Positions 8,689 to 18,714 of a DNA stretch of 64,000 bases are shown here, in pieces; position 1 is the first letter of the stretch, and every line of letters begins with the position of its first letter. Source of the stretch: Desulfosudis oleivorans (GTDB lineage Bacteria; Desulfobacterota; Desulfobacteria; Desulfobacterales; SURF-7); contig DYJC01000005.1 in NCBI GenBank assembly GCA_020723305.1, forward strand, positions 124,001 through 188,000. The letters are read 5' to 3'. The notes beneath the pieces are model-generated. The model made no database searches and was not told where the DNA came from. It saw only the letters and a list, made by a program, of their open reading frames with translations. The position numbers and the translations under genes were made by a program.

Positions 8689-10266
8689 ATGCTGATCACA
8701 GAAATACTGGAAAGAAACGCCCGCATGTATGGCTCAGAAATCGCTCTTGTGGAAAGAAGCCCTGCAGTCAACCACCGTGTTGAAATCACCTGGAAGGATT
8801 TTGATAACCAGGCCAACAAGGTCGCCCAGGCCCTGATTAAAAAAGGAATCAAAAAGGGCGATTGTGTGGTTCAGCTCATGATGAACTGCATTGAGTGGCT
8901 TCCGATCTATTTTGGAATCCTCAGAACCGGCGCCTGGGCCGTACCGCTGAATTTCCGTTTTGTGGCCAAAACCATCCAAAAATGTACTGAGACCGCAGAA
9001 GCCAAGGCATTTATTTTTGGTGAAGAGTTTATCGAACGGATTGATGCTATTAAATCGGAAATTGACAAAACCGTTCAGCACTACATCTTTGTCGGAACGG
9101 AAGTACTTTGCCCGGATTATGCGGAACCTATGGAAAAGGTGATACAAAAAGAGTCTCCGGAATTACCGGATATTCCCATTCATCTGTCCGATAATGCCGC
9201 ACTCTACTTCACCTCCGGTACAACCGGAACACCCAAGGCAACCCTGTTGACACACCGGAACCTGGAGTTTGCCTGTTTTGTCGAAAATCGCCATCACAAT
9301 CAGACCCATGAAGATAACTTCCTCTGCATCCCTCCATTGTATCATACCGGAGCAAAAATGCACTGGTTCGGAAACTTTATCGTAGGCGCCAGAGCAGTAA
9401 TCTTAAAAGGAATTGAGCCCAGATGGATAATGGAAGCGATCTCCGAAGAAAAAATAACCGTGGTATGGCTGCTGGTACCCTGGGCACTTGACATTCTGTT
9501 TGCCATTGAGAATCGTGAAATAAAACTTGAAAACTATGAACTGGATCAATGGAGACTGATGCATATCGGTGCGCAGCCGGTTCCGCCTAGCCTGATCAGG
9601 GAGTGGAAAAAAATATTCCCAAAACACCAGTATGACACCAATTACGGCCTTACGGAAACCACCGGCCCTGGCTGTGTTCACTTAGGCATTGAAAACATGC
9701 ACAAGGTCGGTGCCATCGGCGTACCTGGATTTGACTGGGAATTCAAGATTGTTGACGACAAAAGGCAACCTCTTCCCCAGGGCAAAATCGGTGAACTGAT
9801 GCTGAAAGGGCCGGGGGTGATGAAAGAATATTACAAAAACCCGGAAGCCACTGCAGAAACGATTTTCAATGGCTGGCTGCTGACCGGAGATATGGCCAAA
9901 CTGGATGAAGATGGATTTATCTGGCTGGTGGATCGCAAGAAAGATGTGATTATCACCGGTGGTGAAAACATCTACCCAGTGGATATTGAAGATTTTCTCC
10001 AATCGCATCCCAAAATAAAAGATGTGGCGGTGATCGGTCTGCCCAGCTTGCGTCTGGGAGAGATTGCCGCTGCCATTGTCCAGGTAAAGCCAGGCCAGGA
10101 ACTTTCCGCAAAAGAGATCGATGATTTCTGCCTGGAACTTCCCCGATACAAACGTCCCCGCAGGATCATCTTTGGTGATGTGCCCCGAAATCCGACAGGA
10201 AAAATTGAAAAACCAAAGCTGAGAAAACAGTATGCCGGGGCCATGGAAAGCTTCAAAATTGAATAA
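8689..10266 (+). CDS. AMP-forming acyl-CoA synthetase
   Basis: This ANL-superfamily enzyme activates a carboxylic acid to an acyl-adenylate and then a CoA thioester. Motifs in order are the P-loop YFTSGTTGTPKATLLTHRN, YGLTETTGPG, GWLLTGDMAKLDEDGF, DRKKDVIITGGENIYP, and the C-terminal catalytic Lys in NPTGKIEKPKLR. Its length of 525 aa and overall motif set fit the medium/long-chain fatty acyl-CoA or aryl-CoA ligase branch. The actual substrate cannot be told from sequence. AAGGA lies about 10 nt before the ATG. It stands alone in its transcript, convergent with dnaK. Confidence 0.9.
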   Translation: MLITEILERNARMYGSEIALVERSPAVNHRVEITWKDFDNQANKVAQALIKKGIKKGDCVVQLMMNCIEWLPIYFGILRTGAWAVPLNFRFVAKTIQKCTETAEAKAFIFGEEFIERIDAIKSEIDKTVQHYIFVGTEVLCPDYAEPMEKVIQKESPELPDIPIHLSDNAALYFTSGTTGTPKATLLTHRNLEFACFVENRHHNQTHEDNFLCIPPLYHTGAKMHWFGNFIVGARAVILKGIEPRWIMEAISEEKITVVWLLVPWALDILFAIENREIKLENYELDQWRLMHIGAQPVPPSLIREWKKIFPKHQYDTNYGLTETTGPGCVHLGIENMHKVGAIGVPGFDWEFKIVDDKRQPLPQGKIGELMLKGPGVMKEYYKNPEATAETIFNGWLLTGDMAKLDEDGFIWLVDRKKDVIITGGENIYPVDIEDFLQSHPKIKDVAVIGLPSLRLGEIAAAIVQVKPGQELSAKEIDDFCLELPRYKRPRRIIFGDVPRNPTGKIEKPKLRKQYAGAMESFKIE

Positions 10267-10301
10267 AAAAACCCTGCTGCGAAACATTGCAGCAGGGTTT
10301 G
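10264..10301. terminator. terminator shared by acyl-CoA synthetase and dnaK
   Basis: The stem AAACCCTGCTGC (10269-10280) and GCAGCAGGGTTT (10289-10300) is a 12-bp perfect hairpin with an 8-nt loop. On the minus strand it is followed by a run of seven Ts (dnaK terminator). On the plus strand only TTT follows. Confidence 0.88.
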
Positions 10302-10325
10302 AATGTATACCAATTGGAAACGGTT

Positions 10326-12236
10326 TTACTTATCTTTGACTTCCTCAAAGTCCGCATCCACCACATCATCTTCCGGCGGCGCAGCGCCTTCTGTTCCACC
10401 TGGATTACCGGCATTTTCCTGCCCGGCCTGGGATGCTTTCTGATACATGGCTTCTGCAAGCTTATGGGAAGACTGGGTCAGCTCTTCGCTCAACTGTTTG
10501 ATCTTTTCCGTATCCTCGCCTTCAACCGCTTTTTTCAACCGGCCGATCACATCATCGATCTTGCTCTTGGTATCATTGTCAACCTTGTCGCCCAGTTCCT
10601 TGATCGATTTTTCGGTTTGATAGATCAGAGAATCAGCTGTATTTCTTGCTTCAACCAGCTCTCTCTTCTTTTTATCCTCTTCTGCATGTAATTCAGCATC
10701 TTTTACCAGTCTCTGGATCTCTTCGTCCGACAATCCGGAAGACGCGGTAATCTGAATGGACTGCTGTTTGTTCGTGGCCTGATCTTTGGCTGAAACATTG
10801 ACTATGCCGTTCGCGTCAATATCAAAGGTAACCTCGATCTGAGGAACGCCTCGCGGTGCCGGTGGAATCCCCACGAGCTCAAACCGTCCGAGGGTTTTAT
10901 TGTACTGAGCCATCTCCCTTTCCCCTTGAAGCACATGGATGGAAACAGCAGGCTGGCTGTCAGCAGCCGTTGAGAAAACCTGGCTCTTTTTGGTTGGGAT
11001 TGTGGTATTTTTTTCAATCAGCTTGGTCATGATGCCACCCAGGGTTTCGATTCCCAGAGACAGCGGTGTAACATCCAGCAGCAATACATCCTTGACATCG
11101 CCTTTCAGGACGCCACCCTGGATTGCAGCACCCAGCGCAACAACCTCATCCGGATTCACCCCTTTATGCGGATCTTTGCCGAAAATCTTCTTGACCCGGG
11201 CCTCCACTGCCGGCATACGGGTCATGCCGCCAACAAGAATCACCTCATCGATCTCGCTCGCGGAAAGGCCTGCATCCTTCATGGCGGTTCGACACGGTTT
11301 TTCCAGGTTGTCCAGAAGATCGCTGATCAGGGATTCCAGTTTTGCCCGGGTAACCTTGATATTCAAATGTTTGGGGCCGCTCGCATCGGCCGTGATAAAC
11401 GGAAGATTAACATCGGTTTCCATGGATGTGGAGAGTTCCATTTTTGCTTTTTCAGCGCCCTCTTTGAGACGTTGAAGCGCCATCTTATCCTTCCGGATAT
11501 CGATCCCCTGTTCTCTCTGGAACTCGCTGGCAAGATAATCGATCAGACGCAGATCAAAATCTTCACCGCCAAGATGCGTATCTCCGTTTGTTGCCTTTAC
11601 TTCAAAAACACCTTCTCCGATTTCAAGAATTGAAATATCAAAGGTTCCCCCGCCAAGGTCGAAAACAGCAATGATCTCTTCCTTTTTTTTATCCAGACCA
11701 TAAGCCAGGGATGCTGCGGTCGGTTCATTGATGATTCGGAGCACATTCAGACCTGCAATCTTACCGGCATCTTTTGTTGCCTGTCGCTGACTGTCATTAA
11801 AATAGGCTGGAACCGTAATTACTGCATCGGTTACCGGTTCACCAAGATACTGTTCCGCCGTGTTTTTGATATTGGCAAGAATAAAAGAGGATATTTCTGC
11901 AGGGCTGTTCTGCTTTCCCCGGATATTAATCCTTGTATCACCGTTGCCGGCCTGCTCAATTTTATACGGAAGAATCGTCTTATCCTTCTGAACTTCTGGA
12001 GAACTGAATTTACGGCCAATCAGCCGCTTTACACCAAAAACCGTATTTTCCGGGTTGGTGATGGCCTGCCGCTTGGCAATCTGACCCACTAAACGCTCTC
12101 CACTTTCCGTAATTGCAACAACTGAAGGTGTTGTTCGCCCACCTTCCGGATTTGTGATAACCTTTGCATCACCACCTTCCATAACAGCGACACATGAATT
12201 TGTTGTTCCCAGATCAATTCCGATCACCTTGCCCAT
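10326..12236 (-). CDS. dnaK: chaperone DnaK (Hsp70)
   Basis: A canonical full-length (636 aa) Hsp70. It begins [18 protein letters not shown] and includes the phosphate motifs [16 protein letters not shown] and [13 protein letters not shown], then the substrate domain with [15 protein letters not shown] Gly/Pro-rich tail ends in [14 protein letters not shown], the EEVKDK-like end that contacts co-chaperones. It works with GrpE, encoded just upstream on the same transcript; no dnaJ follows before the terminator. Confidence 0.99.
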   Translation of the reverse strand: MGKVIGIDLGTTNSCVAVMEGGDAKVITNPEGGRTTPSVVAITESGERLVGQIAKRQAITNPENTVFGVKRLIGRKFSSPEVQKDKTILPYKIEQAGNGDTRINIRGKQNSPAEISSFILANIKNTAEQYLGEPVTDAVITVPAYFNDSQRQATKDAGKIAGLNVLRIINEPTAASLAYGLDKKKEEIIAVFDLGGGTFDISILEIGEGVFEVKATNGDTHLGGEDFDLRLIDYLASEFQREQGIDIRKDKMALQRLKEGAEKAKMELSTSMETDVNLPFITADASGPKHLNIKVTRAKLESLISDLLDNLEKPCRTAMKDAGLSASEIDEVILVGGMTRMPAVEARVKKIFGKDPHKGVNPDEVVALGAAIQGGVLKGDVKDVLLLDVTPLSLGIETLGGIMTKLIEKNTTIPTKKSQVFSTAADSQPAVSIHVLQGEREMAQYNKTLGRFELVGIPPAPRGVPQIEVTFDIDANGIVNVSAKDQATNKQQSIQITASSGLSDEEIQRLVKDAELHAEEDKKKRELVEARNTADSLIYQTEKSIKELGDKVDNDTKSKIDDVIGRLKKAVEGEDTEKIKQLSEELTQSSHKLAEAMYQKASQAGQENAGNPGGTEGAAPPEDDVVDADFEEVKDK

Positions 12237-12292
12237 TTTATTTCCTCCTTGGTTATTACCTGTTCTGGATACCGGTTCTTTATCGTTGTATA

Positions 12293-12931
12293 TTATATTG
12301 ATTCATCCTGGTTTTTTTCTTGTTTATTGTGATCCGGCTTTGCCGTTGATACAACAACCATCGCAGGCCGTATCATACGTTCATGCAATACATACCCTTT
12401 TTGTAATTCCCTGATTACCGTATTTTCCGGATACGCTTCGGACTCTTCCCGCATTACAGCCTGATGAAAAACCGGATCAAACGGTTTGCCCATGGATTCC
12501 AATTGTTTTACCTGAAACTGATCAAACACCTTTAAGATGGATTTCAGTGTCATCTCCACGCCTTCCACAACACAGGAATCTGATTTTTCATCCCCTCCGG
12601 ATGATTCTATCGCTCGTTCCAGATTATCAACAACCGGCAAAAGCTCCTTAATGATTGTTTCATTTGCATACTTCCGAAAATCACTTATCTCTCTTGCGGT
12701 TCGCTTTTTATAATTCTCAAACTCGGCTGTTTGTCTTAAAAACCGATCATAATTATCTTTTGCCTCCTGCTTTGCTGCCTCAAGGGCTGCAATCACAGGA
12801 TCGGTTTCATCTTCCTGTTTCTCTGATTCAGATGCAGCTTTTTCAACCGCTTCCTCTATGATGTCAACTTCAACCGGGTTTTCGAATTCTTCCTCGATCT
12901 CAGTCTTTATTTCCTGTTTGTCCAAAAACAA
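12293..12931 (-). CDS. grpE: nucleotide exchange factor GrpE
   Basis: The N-terminal 65 residues are acidic and disordered. A long helix follows ([18 protein letters not shown]), then the GrpE signature in the C-terminal beta domain ([14 protein letters not shown] and [24 protein letters not shown]). It releases ADP from DnaK. It lies 56 nt upstream of dnaK. No hrcA gene and no CIRCE element are seen upstream, so this operon is probably not under HrcA control. Confidence 0.97.
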   Translation of the reverse strand: MFLDKQEIKTEIEEEFENPVEVDIIEEAVEKAASESEKQEDETDPVIAALEAAKQEAKDNYDRFLRQTAEFENYKKRTAREISDFRKYANETIIKELLPVVDNLERAIESSGGDEKSDSCVVEGVEMTLKSILKVFDQFQVKQLESMGKPFDPVFHQAVMREESEAYPENTVIRELQKGYVLHERMIRPAMVVVSTAKPDHNKQEKNQDESI

Positions 12932-13033
12932 TCTCCTGATATCCTTTGTTTATTTACGGTTTATGAAATATATAAGAGATGAAATGCACACTCAAATTCA
13001 AATACGGATCGAGATCCGTCAAAATTCAATTGA

Positions 13034-13061
13034 AAAATAAGACGGTATCATCCAATGTCAA
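13034..13061 (-). promoter_or_regulatory. candidate grpE-dnaK promoter
   Basis: On the minus strand TTGACA (13061-13056) and TATTTT (13039-13034) are 16 nt apart, about 100 nt before grpE. The flank CCCCTTGACA also resembles a heat-shock sigma -35, but I see no matching CCCCAT-type -10. Assignment to a sigma factor is therefore open. Confidence 0.45.
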
Positions 13062-13107
13062 GGGGCTTGGTATCATGAAATGGAAAAGTTCATGGGGATA
13101 AGCTAGG

Positions 13108-13358
13108 CCTGGTTGTACACTTGCTATCGAACCCCCTGAAAAGCAGAATCATAACATAACCGGGATCGATCCACGACACAAACCACATCACTTATCGCTG
13201 CTTCCTTCCGGACCTGACGAGGTTCGTGGGGGTCTGTTGCGTGGCGACCGGTCAGAACAATTTGCCGATCAGGGGAAATCCTCCAGAAAGAATTCAGCCC
13301 CGCATAAAGCGGATTTCGGGTAAAGGGCGCCGCTAAAGCCCCGCCTAGTACAACCAGG
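13108..13358 (-). ncRNA. ffs: signal recognition particle RNA, long (Alu-containing) form
   Basis: The minus strand carries the universal SRP S-domain core GTCAGGTCCGGAAGGAAGCA in a hairpin near the centre (about 13190-13230). Its ends close as an 11-bp helix: CCTGGTTGTAC at the 5' end pairs with GTACAACCAGG at the 3' end. The total is about 251 nt, which matches the long bacterial form with an Alu domain (as in Bacillus), not the about 110-nt E. coli 4.5S RNA. The RNA binds Ffh to target nascent membrane proteins. The core is certain; the exact termini rest on the closing helix. Confidence 0.9.
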
Positions 13359-13418
13359 TTCACACTCTATAGTTCCAATCCGGCATTTTATCAAGAGAAA
13401 AACACGGAGTAAAGTGTC

Positions 13419-13447
13419 TTGACAAAGCAAGACCGGTATCATACTGT
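13419..13447 (+). promoter_or_regulatory. candidate tilS promoter
   Basis: TTGACA (13419-13424) and TACTGT (13442-13447) with 17-nt spacing lie about 45 nt upstream of the tilS ATG. An overlapping TATAAA at 13447 is at a worse distance. Confidence 0.5.
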
Positions 13448-13491
13448 ATAAATTACTTTTATTTTGTCACATTGAATCATCTTTTAACCCC

Positions 13492-14976
13492 ATGAATCCA
13501 TACATGCCAACATCAATCAACAAACAATCGGACTGTGATTTCCTGAAAAAAGTGAAAAATACAATCCTCGCCTATAATATGGTGCTATCACAGGATTCAA
13601 TTCTGGTTGCCGTTTCCGGAGGTCCGGACTCCGTGGCACTTCTTTATGCCCTTCACCATCTGTCCTCCTGCTTGTCTCTGAAACTGGGAGTCGCTCATGT
13701 TAACCATCAGCTCAGGGCCGAAGATGCCGAGATGGATGCACAATTTGTCCAATCACTTGCCCGGCAGATAGATGTACCCTTTCATCTGAACAAGTGTGAT
13801 GTTCATCAGTATGCAAAAACAAACCGGTTGTCTCTGGAAGATGCGGGACGAAAAGTCCGGTATGATTTTTTTTTCAACACCTTGAAAAAAAACGGATATA
13901 CCCGGGTTGCCACAGCACATCATCTGGATGACAATGCTGAACTCATTCTGATGAATCTGATCCGGGGTAGCGGCAAGTCAGGGATATCCGGCATTCCTCC
14001 CATTCGCCAGAAAATCATTATCCGTCCCCTGATTCAAGTTTCTAGAAAAGAGATCATGGCCTTCTTATCGGAAAACAAACTGCCCTACCGGCTGGATCAG
14101 ACCAATCAGGATCTGAGCTTTACACGAAACCGCATCCGGCATCGCCTGATTCCGGAACTCCAATCTAGCTATAATCCCAAAATTATGGAAGCAGTAAACC
14201 GGATGAGTTCCATTATTCAACCGGAAGAAGAATGGATAGAAAATATGGTAGATCATGAAACCAGCAGGCTGATCGTTTCAAGCTGCGACCAGTCGATTCA
14301 AATTTCCATTTCCGGTTTTATTGAAAAACCAATTCCTCTGCAGAGAAGAATCGCACGGAAAATTACACAAAAAGTAAAAGGGAATTTACAAAAAATCACC
14401 CTGAGGCATATCGATGAAATCCTGCTGCTCATCTCCAAAGCCACAGACAACAGTCAGCTTCACCTGCCGGAAAATCTGCTGGTCAATATTTCCGGAAATC
14501 ATGCCTGTTGGAGCATCCGGAAAAGAGTTGCACGTCCGCTGAAAAATATTCAACAAAAGCCAGACGGCCTTGCCTACTGCTATACAATTTCCGATCTGGA
14601 TGGTTCACCCAAAACTGTTATGATTCATGAAGCAGGTGTAAAAATTCAGTTTTCGATTCTGTCCAGGATAGACGTATTTGAACCTGATCAACAGCATGAC
14701 AATGTTGCGCTGATGGATATGAACCAGATCCATTTCCCGTTGACCATCCGCAATTACATTCCAGGAGATCGATTTACTCCGCTTGGCATGACCGGAAGCC
14801 AGAAAATCAGCAAATACTTTATCAACCATAAGGTGCCCCGGAAACACCGTGCAGGAAGCCCGCTTCTTCTCAGTAAAAACCGGATCATCTGGCTTGCAGG
14901 ATATCAAATAGACGACTCAATCAAAATCACTCCGAAAACCAATACGATACTGAAGACAGAACTTTTTCTTGCGTAA
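13492..14976 (+). CDS. tilS: tRNA(Ile)-lysidine synthase TilS
   Basis: TilS attaches lysine to C34 of tRNA-Ile(CAU), changing its decoding from AUG to AUA. The PP-loop motif VAVSGGPDSVALL lies near residues 38-50 and is followed by VAHVNHQLR, ATAHHLDDNAELILMNLIRGSG and TRNRIRHRLIP, all TilS signatures. The C-terminal part (about 380-494) matches the tRNA-recognition region (GDRFTPLGMTGSQKISKYF). It is the first gene of a tilS-ftsH-folP-coaX run. Confidence 0.95.
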   Translation: MNPYMPTSINKQSDCDFLKKVKNTILAYNMVLSQDSILVAVSGGPDSVALLYALHHLSSCLSLKLGVAHVNHQLRAEDAEMDAQFVQSLARQIDVPFHLNKCDVHQYAKTNRLSLEDAGRKVRYDFFFNTLKKNGYTRVATAHHLDDNAELILMNLIRGSGKSGISGIPPIRQKIIIRPLIQVSRKEIMAFLSENKLPYRLDQTNQDLSFTRNRIRHRLIPELQSSYNPKIMEAVNRMSSIIQPEEEWIENMVDHETSRLIVSSCDQSIQISISGFIEKPIPLQRRIARKITQKVKGNLQKITLRHIDEILLLISKATDNSQLHLPENLLVNISGNHACWSIRKRVARPLKNIQQKPDGLAYCYTISDLDGSPKTVMIHEAGVKIQFSILSRIDVFEPDQQHDNVALMDMNQIHFPLTIRNYIPGDRFTPLGMTGSQKISKYFINHKVPRKHRAGSPLLLSKNRIIWLAGYQIDDSIKITPKTNTILKTELFLA

Positions 14977-15002
14977 TGAATAATGATGATTACTTTATGG
15001 GT

Positions 15003-15036
15003 CTGGTACGCAGATTAAAAAAATATCAGCGTACAG
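15003..15036 (+). terminator. hairpin after tilS (possible attenuator or terminator)
   Basis: CTGGTACGCAGAT (15003-15015) pairs with ATCAGCGTACAG (15025-15036) with one bulge and one mismatch, closing an A-rich loop. No clean T run follows, so termination would be weak. It sits in the 210-nt gap between tilS and ftsH, which otherwise holds nothing obvious. Confidence 0.35.
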
Positions 15037-15170
15037 AATCTGAAAAAACTGTAATTTTTATTCATTTTCTGTCATAAAAACAAAAAGTTTATTTTTTTTA
15101 TTAAATTCAGGAAAGCAATAATAGGAATCCCTTTGATGGATTAACGATTATTCTGCATTCCAGTCTGAAT

Positions 15171-15190
15171 AAGGAGGTATGACCATTTGA
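15171..15190 (+). promoter_or_regulatory. strong SD with ATG-stop minigene over the ftsH TTG start
   Basis: AAGGAGG is followed after one base by ATG ACC ATT TGA (15179-15190). The TGA of this three-codon frame overlaps the TTG start of ftsH. Spacing favours initiation at the TTG. The ATG is too close to the SD, but the arrangement could modulate ftsH translation. Confidence 0.55.
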
Positions 15191-17043
15191 ATCCATTCTA
15201 TAAAAATCTGTCTTTATGGATCGTTATCGTCCTAATGGTGGTAATGCTTGTAAATATTTTCAGCCAGCAGCAAATTTCTGAAACCCCGATCGGCTATTCC
15301 GAATTTCTCAAAATGGTGGAGGAAGATCGGATTTCAAATGTTGTTATCCAGGGTCAGGAACTATATGTAACCGATACCAATAATGGCCGTTTTAAGGTTT
15401 TTGCTCCTCCGGATAATGACTTGATCAGCACGTTAAGACAGAGGAACATTGCCATAGATGCAAAGCCCCCTGCGGAAACCCCCTGGTTCATGTCCATACT
15501 GATATCCTGGTTCCCGATGATCATCCTCATCGGGGTCTGGATCTTTTTCATGCGACAGATGCAGGGTGGCGGCGGAAAGGCTCTCTCTTTTGGAAAAAGC
15601 CGGGCCCGCCTTCTTTCCGATCATGCGGAAAAGGTCACATTTAAAGATGTTGCCGGAATCGAAGAAGCAAAAGAGGAGCTGGCTGAAATCATAGAATTCC
15701 TGAAAGATCCAAAAAAATTTACACGCCTTGGCGGCCGGATTCCCAAGGGAGTGCTTTTAATGGGTTCTCCCGGAACAGGAAAAACCCTTCTGGCCAGAGC
15801 CATCGCCGGCGAAGCGGGTGTGCCTTTCTTCAGCATTAGCGGATCGGATTTTGTGGAAATGTTTGTTGGTGTCGGCGCTTCCCGTGTTCGCGATCTCTTT
15901 GTCCAGGGAAAAAAGAATGCTCCGTGCATCATCTTTATAGATGAAATTGATGCCGTGGGCCGGCACCGTGGTGCGGGTCTTGGTGGCGGTCATGATGAAA
16001 GGGAGCAGACACTGAACCAGCTTCTGGTGGAAATGGACGGGTTTGAATCCAATGAAGGGGTTATACTGATTTCTGCGACAAACCGCCCGGATGTACTTGA
16101 CCCGGCCTTGATGAGACCGGGCCGCTTTGATCGCCAGGTTGTGGTTCCCCTTCCGGATATTAAAGGCCGGGAAGGAATTCTTCGGGTCCATACCAGCAAA
16201 ACTCCGATTGATACGGATGTTGACATCAAAACAATTGCCAAAGGCACGCCTGGATTTTCAGGTGCGGATCTGGAAAATCTTGTCAATGAAGCCGCGCTTC
16301 TGGCTGCAAAAAGAAACAAAGAAAAACTTCAGATGGTTGACTTTGAAGATTCCAAAGACAAGGTTTACATGGGCCTTGAACGGAAATCAAAGGTGATCAA
16401 GGAAGAAGATCGGAAAACAACCGCCTACCATGAAGGCGGTCATGCGCTGGTCGCCCGTTTTCTGCCGGAAACCGATAAGGTCAATAAGATTACCATCATC
16501 CCAAGAGGACGAGCCGCTGGAGTGACTTGGTTTCTGCCGGAAGAGAGGGATTTCAAATATAAAGATCAACTGCAAAGCGAACTTTCCGTTGCATTTGGCG
16601 GACGAGTGGCGGAAGAACTTGTTTTCAAAAGAATCAGCACCGGGGCTTCCAATGACATCAAACAGGCAACGGAACTGGCTCAAAAAATGGTCCGAAGCTG
16701 GGGAATGAGTGATTTGCTTGGCCCTCTTTCCTATGCACAAGGAGAGGAACAGATCTTTCTGGGACGGGAAATTGCCCAGCACAAAGATTACTCCGAAGAA
16801 ACCGCAAAAATTATTGATAATGAAGTCAGCCGATTGATCAAGGAAAGCTACAACAGGGCCAAAACGACTCTTCAGGAGAATATGGATATTCTACATAAGC
16901 TTGCAGATCTTCTGCTGGAAAAGGAAACGGTTCTGGGAGCTGAGCTGGACAAACTGATCCGATCCATGCGGCCGGGAATCGAACTGCAAACGCATTGGGA
17001 AGACAAAACAGCCTTGGACACTGGTTCGGAAAAAATCGTGTGA
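15187..17043 (+). CDS. ftsH: ATP-dependent zinc metalloprotease FtsH
   Basis: FtsH is the membrane-bound AAA+ protease that degrades misfolded membrane proteins and short-lived regulators. Two transmembrane helices (about 7-27 and 98-120) flank a periplasmic loop. The AAA module has Walker A GSPGTGKT (about 193-200), Walker [12 protein letters not shown] and the second region of homology. The zinc site is HEGGH (415-419). The start is TTG at 15187: AAGGAGG (15171-15177) is 9 nt upstream, whereas the nearby ATG at 15179 reads only MTI before a stop. Its length of 618 aa is normal. Confidence 0.98.
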   Translation: MNPFYKNLSLWIVIVLMVVMLVNIFSQQQISETPIGYSEFLKMVEEDRISNVVIQGQELYVTDTNNGRFKVFAPPDNDLISTLRQRNIAIDAKPPAETPWFMSILISWFPMIILIGVWIFFMRQMQGGGGKALSFGKSRARLLSDHAEKVTFKDVAGIEEAKEELAEIIEFLKDPKKFTRLGGRIPKGVLLMGSPGTGKTLLARAIAGEAGVPFFSISGSDFVEMFVGVGASRVRDLFVQGKKNAPCIIFIDEIDAVGRHRGAGLGGGHDEREQTLNQLLVEMDGFESNEGVILISATNRPDVLDPALMRPGRFDRQVVVPLPDIKGREGILRVHTSKTPIDTDVDIKTIAKGTPGFSGADLENLVNEAALLAAKRNKEKLQMVDFEDSKDKVYMGLERKSKVIKEEDRKTTAYHEGGHALVARFLPETDKVNKITIIPRGRAAGVTWFLPEERDFKYKDQLQSELSVAFGGRVAEELVFKRISTGASNDIKQATELAQKMVRSWGMSDLLGPLSYAQGEEQIFLGREIAQHKDYSEETAKIIDNEVSRLIKESYNRAKTTLQENMDILHKLADLLLEKETVLGAELDKLIRSMRPGIELQTHWEDKTALDTGSEKIV

Positions 17044-17045
17044 CC

Positions 17046-17930
17046 ATGACCGGCAAGCCATATTTTCAGTTCAATTGGGGAGGCCATGCACTGGATATGG
17101 GCCAAACCACCCGGATTATGGGGATTGTCAATATTACTCCGGACTCTTTCTCAGATGGCGGAAAATTTATCGATCCTGACACAGCCATTTCCCATGCGGA
17201 AAAAATGGTTGAAGAGGGCGCGGACATCGTGGATATCGGGGGGGAATCCACCAGACCATTTTCAGATCCTGTATCTGAAGAGGAAGAAATCAAACGGGTA
17301 ATACCGGTTATTTCAGCTCTGGCAAAACAGATTTCTGTTCCCATTTCCATCGATACGACAAAAGCCCGGGTTGCCCGAAAAGCTCTGGATGCAGGAGCCT
17401 CTATCATTAATGACATCAGTGCGCTGAGACAGGACCCTGACATGGCCATGGTGGTTGCAGAATCAAAGGTTCCTGTCATTCTGATGCACATGCTTGGCAC
17501 TCCCAAAAACATGCAGAAATCTCCCGTCTATCAGAATGTTGTTGGAGAAATCCGGACCTTTCTAAGCAACGCTATCCAATCAGCCATGGACAAAGGGATT
17601 GACAGCTCCCGGATTATCATCGATCCGGGAATCGGGTTTGGAAAAACATTTGAACATAACTTCCAGCTGCTCAAGCATATTCATGAATTTCTGGACCTGA
17701 AGGTCCCTGTTCTCGTGGGGCCTTCCCGAAAAGCGTTTATCCGGAATAAACTGAGCGAGATCGAAAACAAAGCCCCCCATCCGGATTCATTGTCAGTGGA
17801 AACAGGGACACAGGCAGCGGTTGCCGCTTGCGGGCTCAGCGGGGTACATATTGTAAGATGTCATAATGTGGCCAATACCTGTGCAACATTGAAAATCATT
17901 GATGAAATTCGAAATGCTTCAACTGGATGA
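17046..17930 (+). CDS. folP: dihydropteroate synthase FolP
   Basis: FolP joins p-aminobenzoate to hydroxymethyl-dihydropterin diphosphate in folate synthesis. It shows IMGIVNITPDSFSDGG near residues 24-39, GADIVDIGGESTRP, PISIDTTKARVA, INDISALR and IDPGIGFGKT, all expected loops of the TIM barrel. The ATG at 17046 lies 2 nt after the ftsH stop and gives a normal 294-residue protein. Starting upstream within ftsH would add an unrelated tail. There is little SD, so expression may depend on coupling with ftsH. Confidence 0.95.
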   Translation: MTGKPYFQFNWGGHALDMGQTTRIMGIVNITPDSFSDGGKFIDPDTAISHAEKMVEEGADIVDIGGESTRPFSDPVSEEEEIKRVIPVISALAKQISVPISIDTTKARVARKALDAGASIINDISALRQDPDMAMVVAESKVPVILMHMLGTPKNMQKSPVYQNVVGEIRTFLSNAIQSAMDKGIDSSRIIIDPGIGFGKTFEHNFQLLKHIHEFLDLKVPVLVGPSRKAFIRNKLSEIENKAPHPDSLSVETGTQAAVAACGLSGVHIVRCHNVANTCATLKIIDEIRNASTG

Positions 17931-17943
17931 AAAGGATTTCTTT

Positions 17944-18714
17944 ATGCTTCTTGTCATTGATGTTGGAAACACGAATACGGTTCTGGGGATATTTGACGGC
18001 GAGCGACTGGTAAAAGACTGGCGAATCCGGACGGAAAGAAACGCCACCGAGGATGAATTCTTTATTCTGGCTTCCGGTCTCTTTATGAGCAGCAACATAA
18101 CGTTCCAGGAAATCAAGAAAACCATCATTTCCTGTGTTGTTCCGCCGGTTGTCATGATTTATGAATCCTTCTGCAAGAAATACCTGAACCATTCTCCGAT
18201 ATGGGTGGATGCAAAAACCATTACATCCATGCCCATCCTGTACAATAACCCGTCCGAGGTCGGTGCAGACCGGATTGTCAATGCAGTTGCCGCATATGAT
18301 AAATATCATTGCAGCCTGATTGTTATTGATTTTGGAACCGCAACAACATTTGATGCCATTTCAGAAAAAGGGGAGTATCTGGGCGGAGCCATATCTCCTG
18401 GTTTGATGATCTCATCCGAGGCCCTGTTTATGAATGCCTCAAAGCTGCCCAGGGTTGAACTCTTTGAACCGCCTTTATCGGTCATTGGAAAAGATACGAG
18501 GGAAAGCATCCGGTCCGGAATTATTTTTGGATATGCCGGGCTTGTGGATGGAATTGTCCGCCGGATGGACAAGGAGATGGGCTCCCATGCCAAGGTGATT
18601 GCAACCGGAGGCCTTGCCTGCCTGATATCCAATGTTTCCGGCACAATTGAAGCAATCGAGCCGTCTCTCACACTGGATGGGTTACGTATTATCAGCAGCC
18701 GCCTTAAGAAATAA
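17944..18714 (+). CDS. coaX: type III pantothenate kinase CoaX
   Basis: CoaX phosphorylates pantothenate in the first step of CoA synthesis and is not feedback-inhibited by CoA. The P-loop-like MLLVIDVGNTNTVLGIF opens the protein, followed by EVGADRIVNAVAA, IVIDFGTATTFDAIS and GGAISPGL. I start at the ATG at 17944 (256 aa), preceded by AAAGGA. Longer in-frame options add residues before the conserved first strand. The last 33 nt overlap the convergent MBL gene. Confidence 0.95.
   Translation: MLLVIDVGNTNTVLGIFDGERLVKDWRIRTERNATEDEFFILASGLFMSSNITFQEIKKTIISCVVPPVVMIYESFCKKYLNHSPIWVDAKTITSMPILYNNPSEVGADRIVNAVAAYDKYHCSLIVIDFGTATTFDAISEKGEYLGGAISPGLMISSEALFMNASKLPRVELFEPPLSVIGKDTRESIRSGIIFGYAGLVDGIVRRMDKEMGSHAKVIATGGLACLISNVSGTIEAIEPSLTLDGLRIISSRLKK

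Noticed and set aside
10939-11633. Long plus-strand frames opposite dnaK
   Set aside because: They are antisense shadows of the highly conserved dnaK coding sequence with no ribosome site or recognisable product.
12932-13070. CIRCE element upstream of grpE
   Set aside because: No TTAGCACTC/GAGTGCTAA inverted repeat is present.
13124-13363. 79-codon minus-strand frame over the SRP RNA
   Set aside because: The sequence is explained by the SRP RNA core and closing helix.
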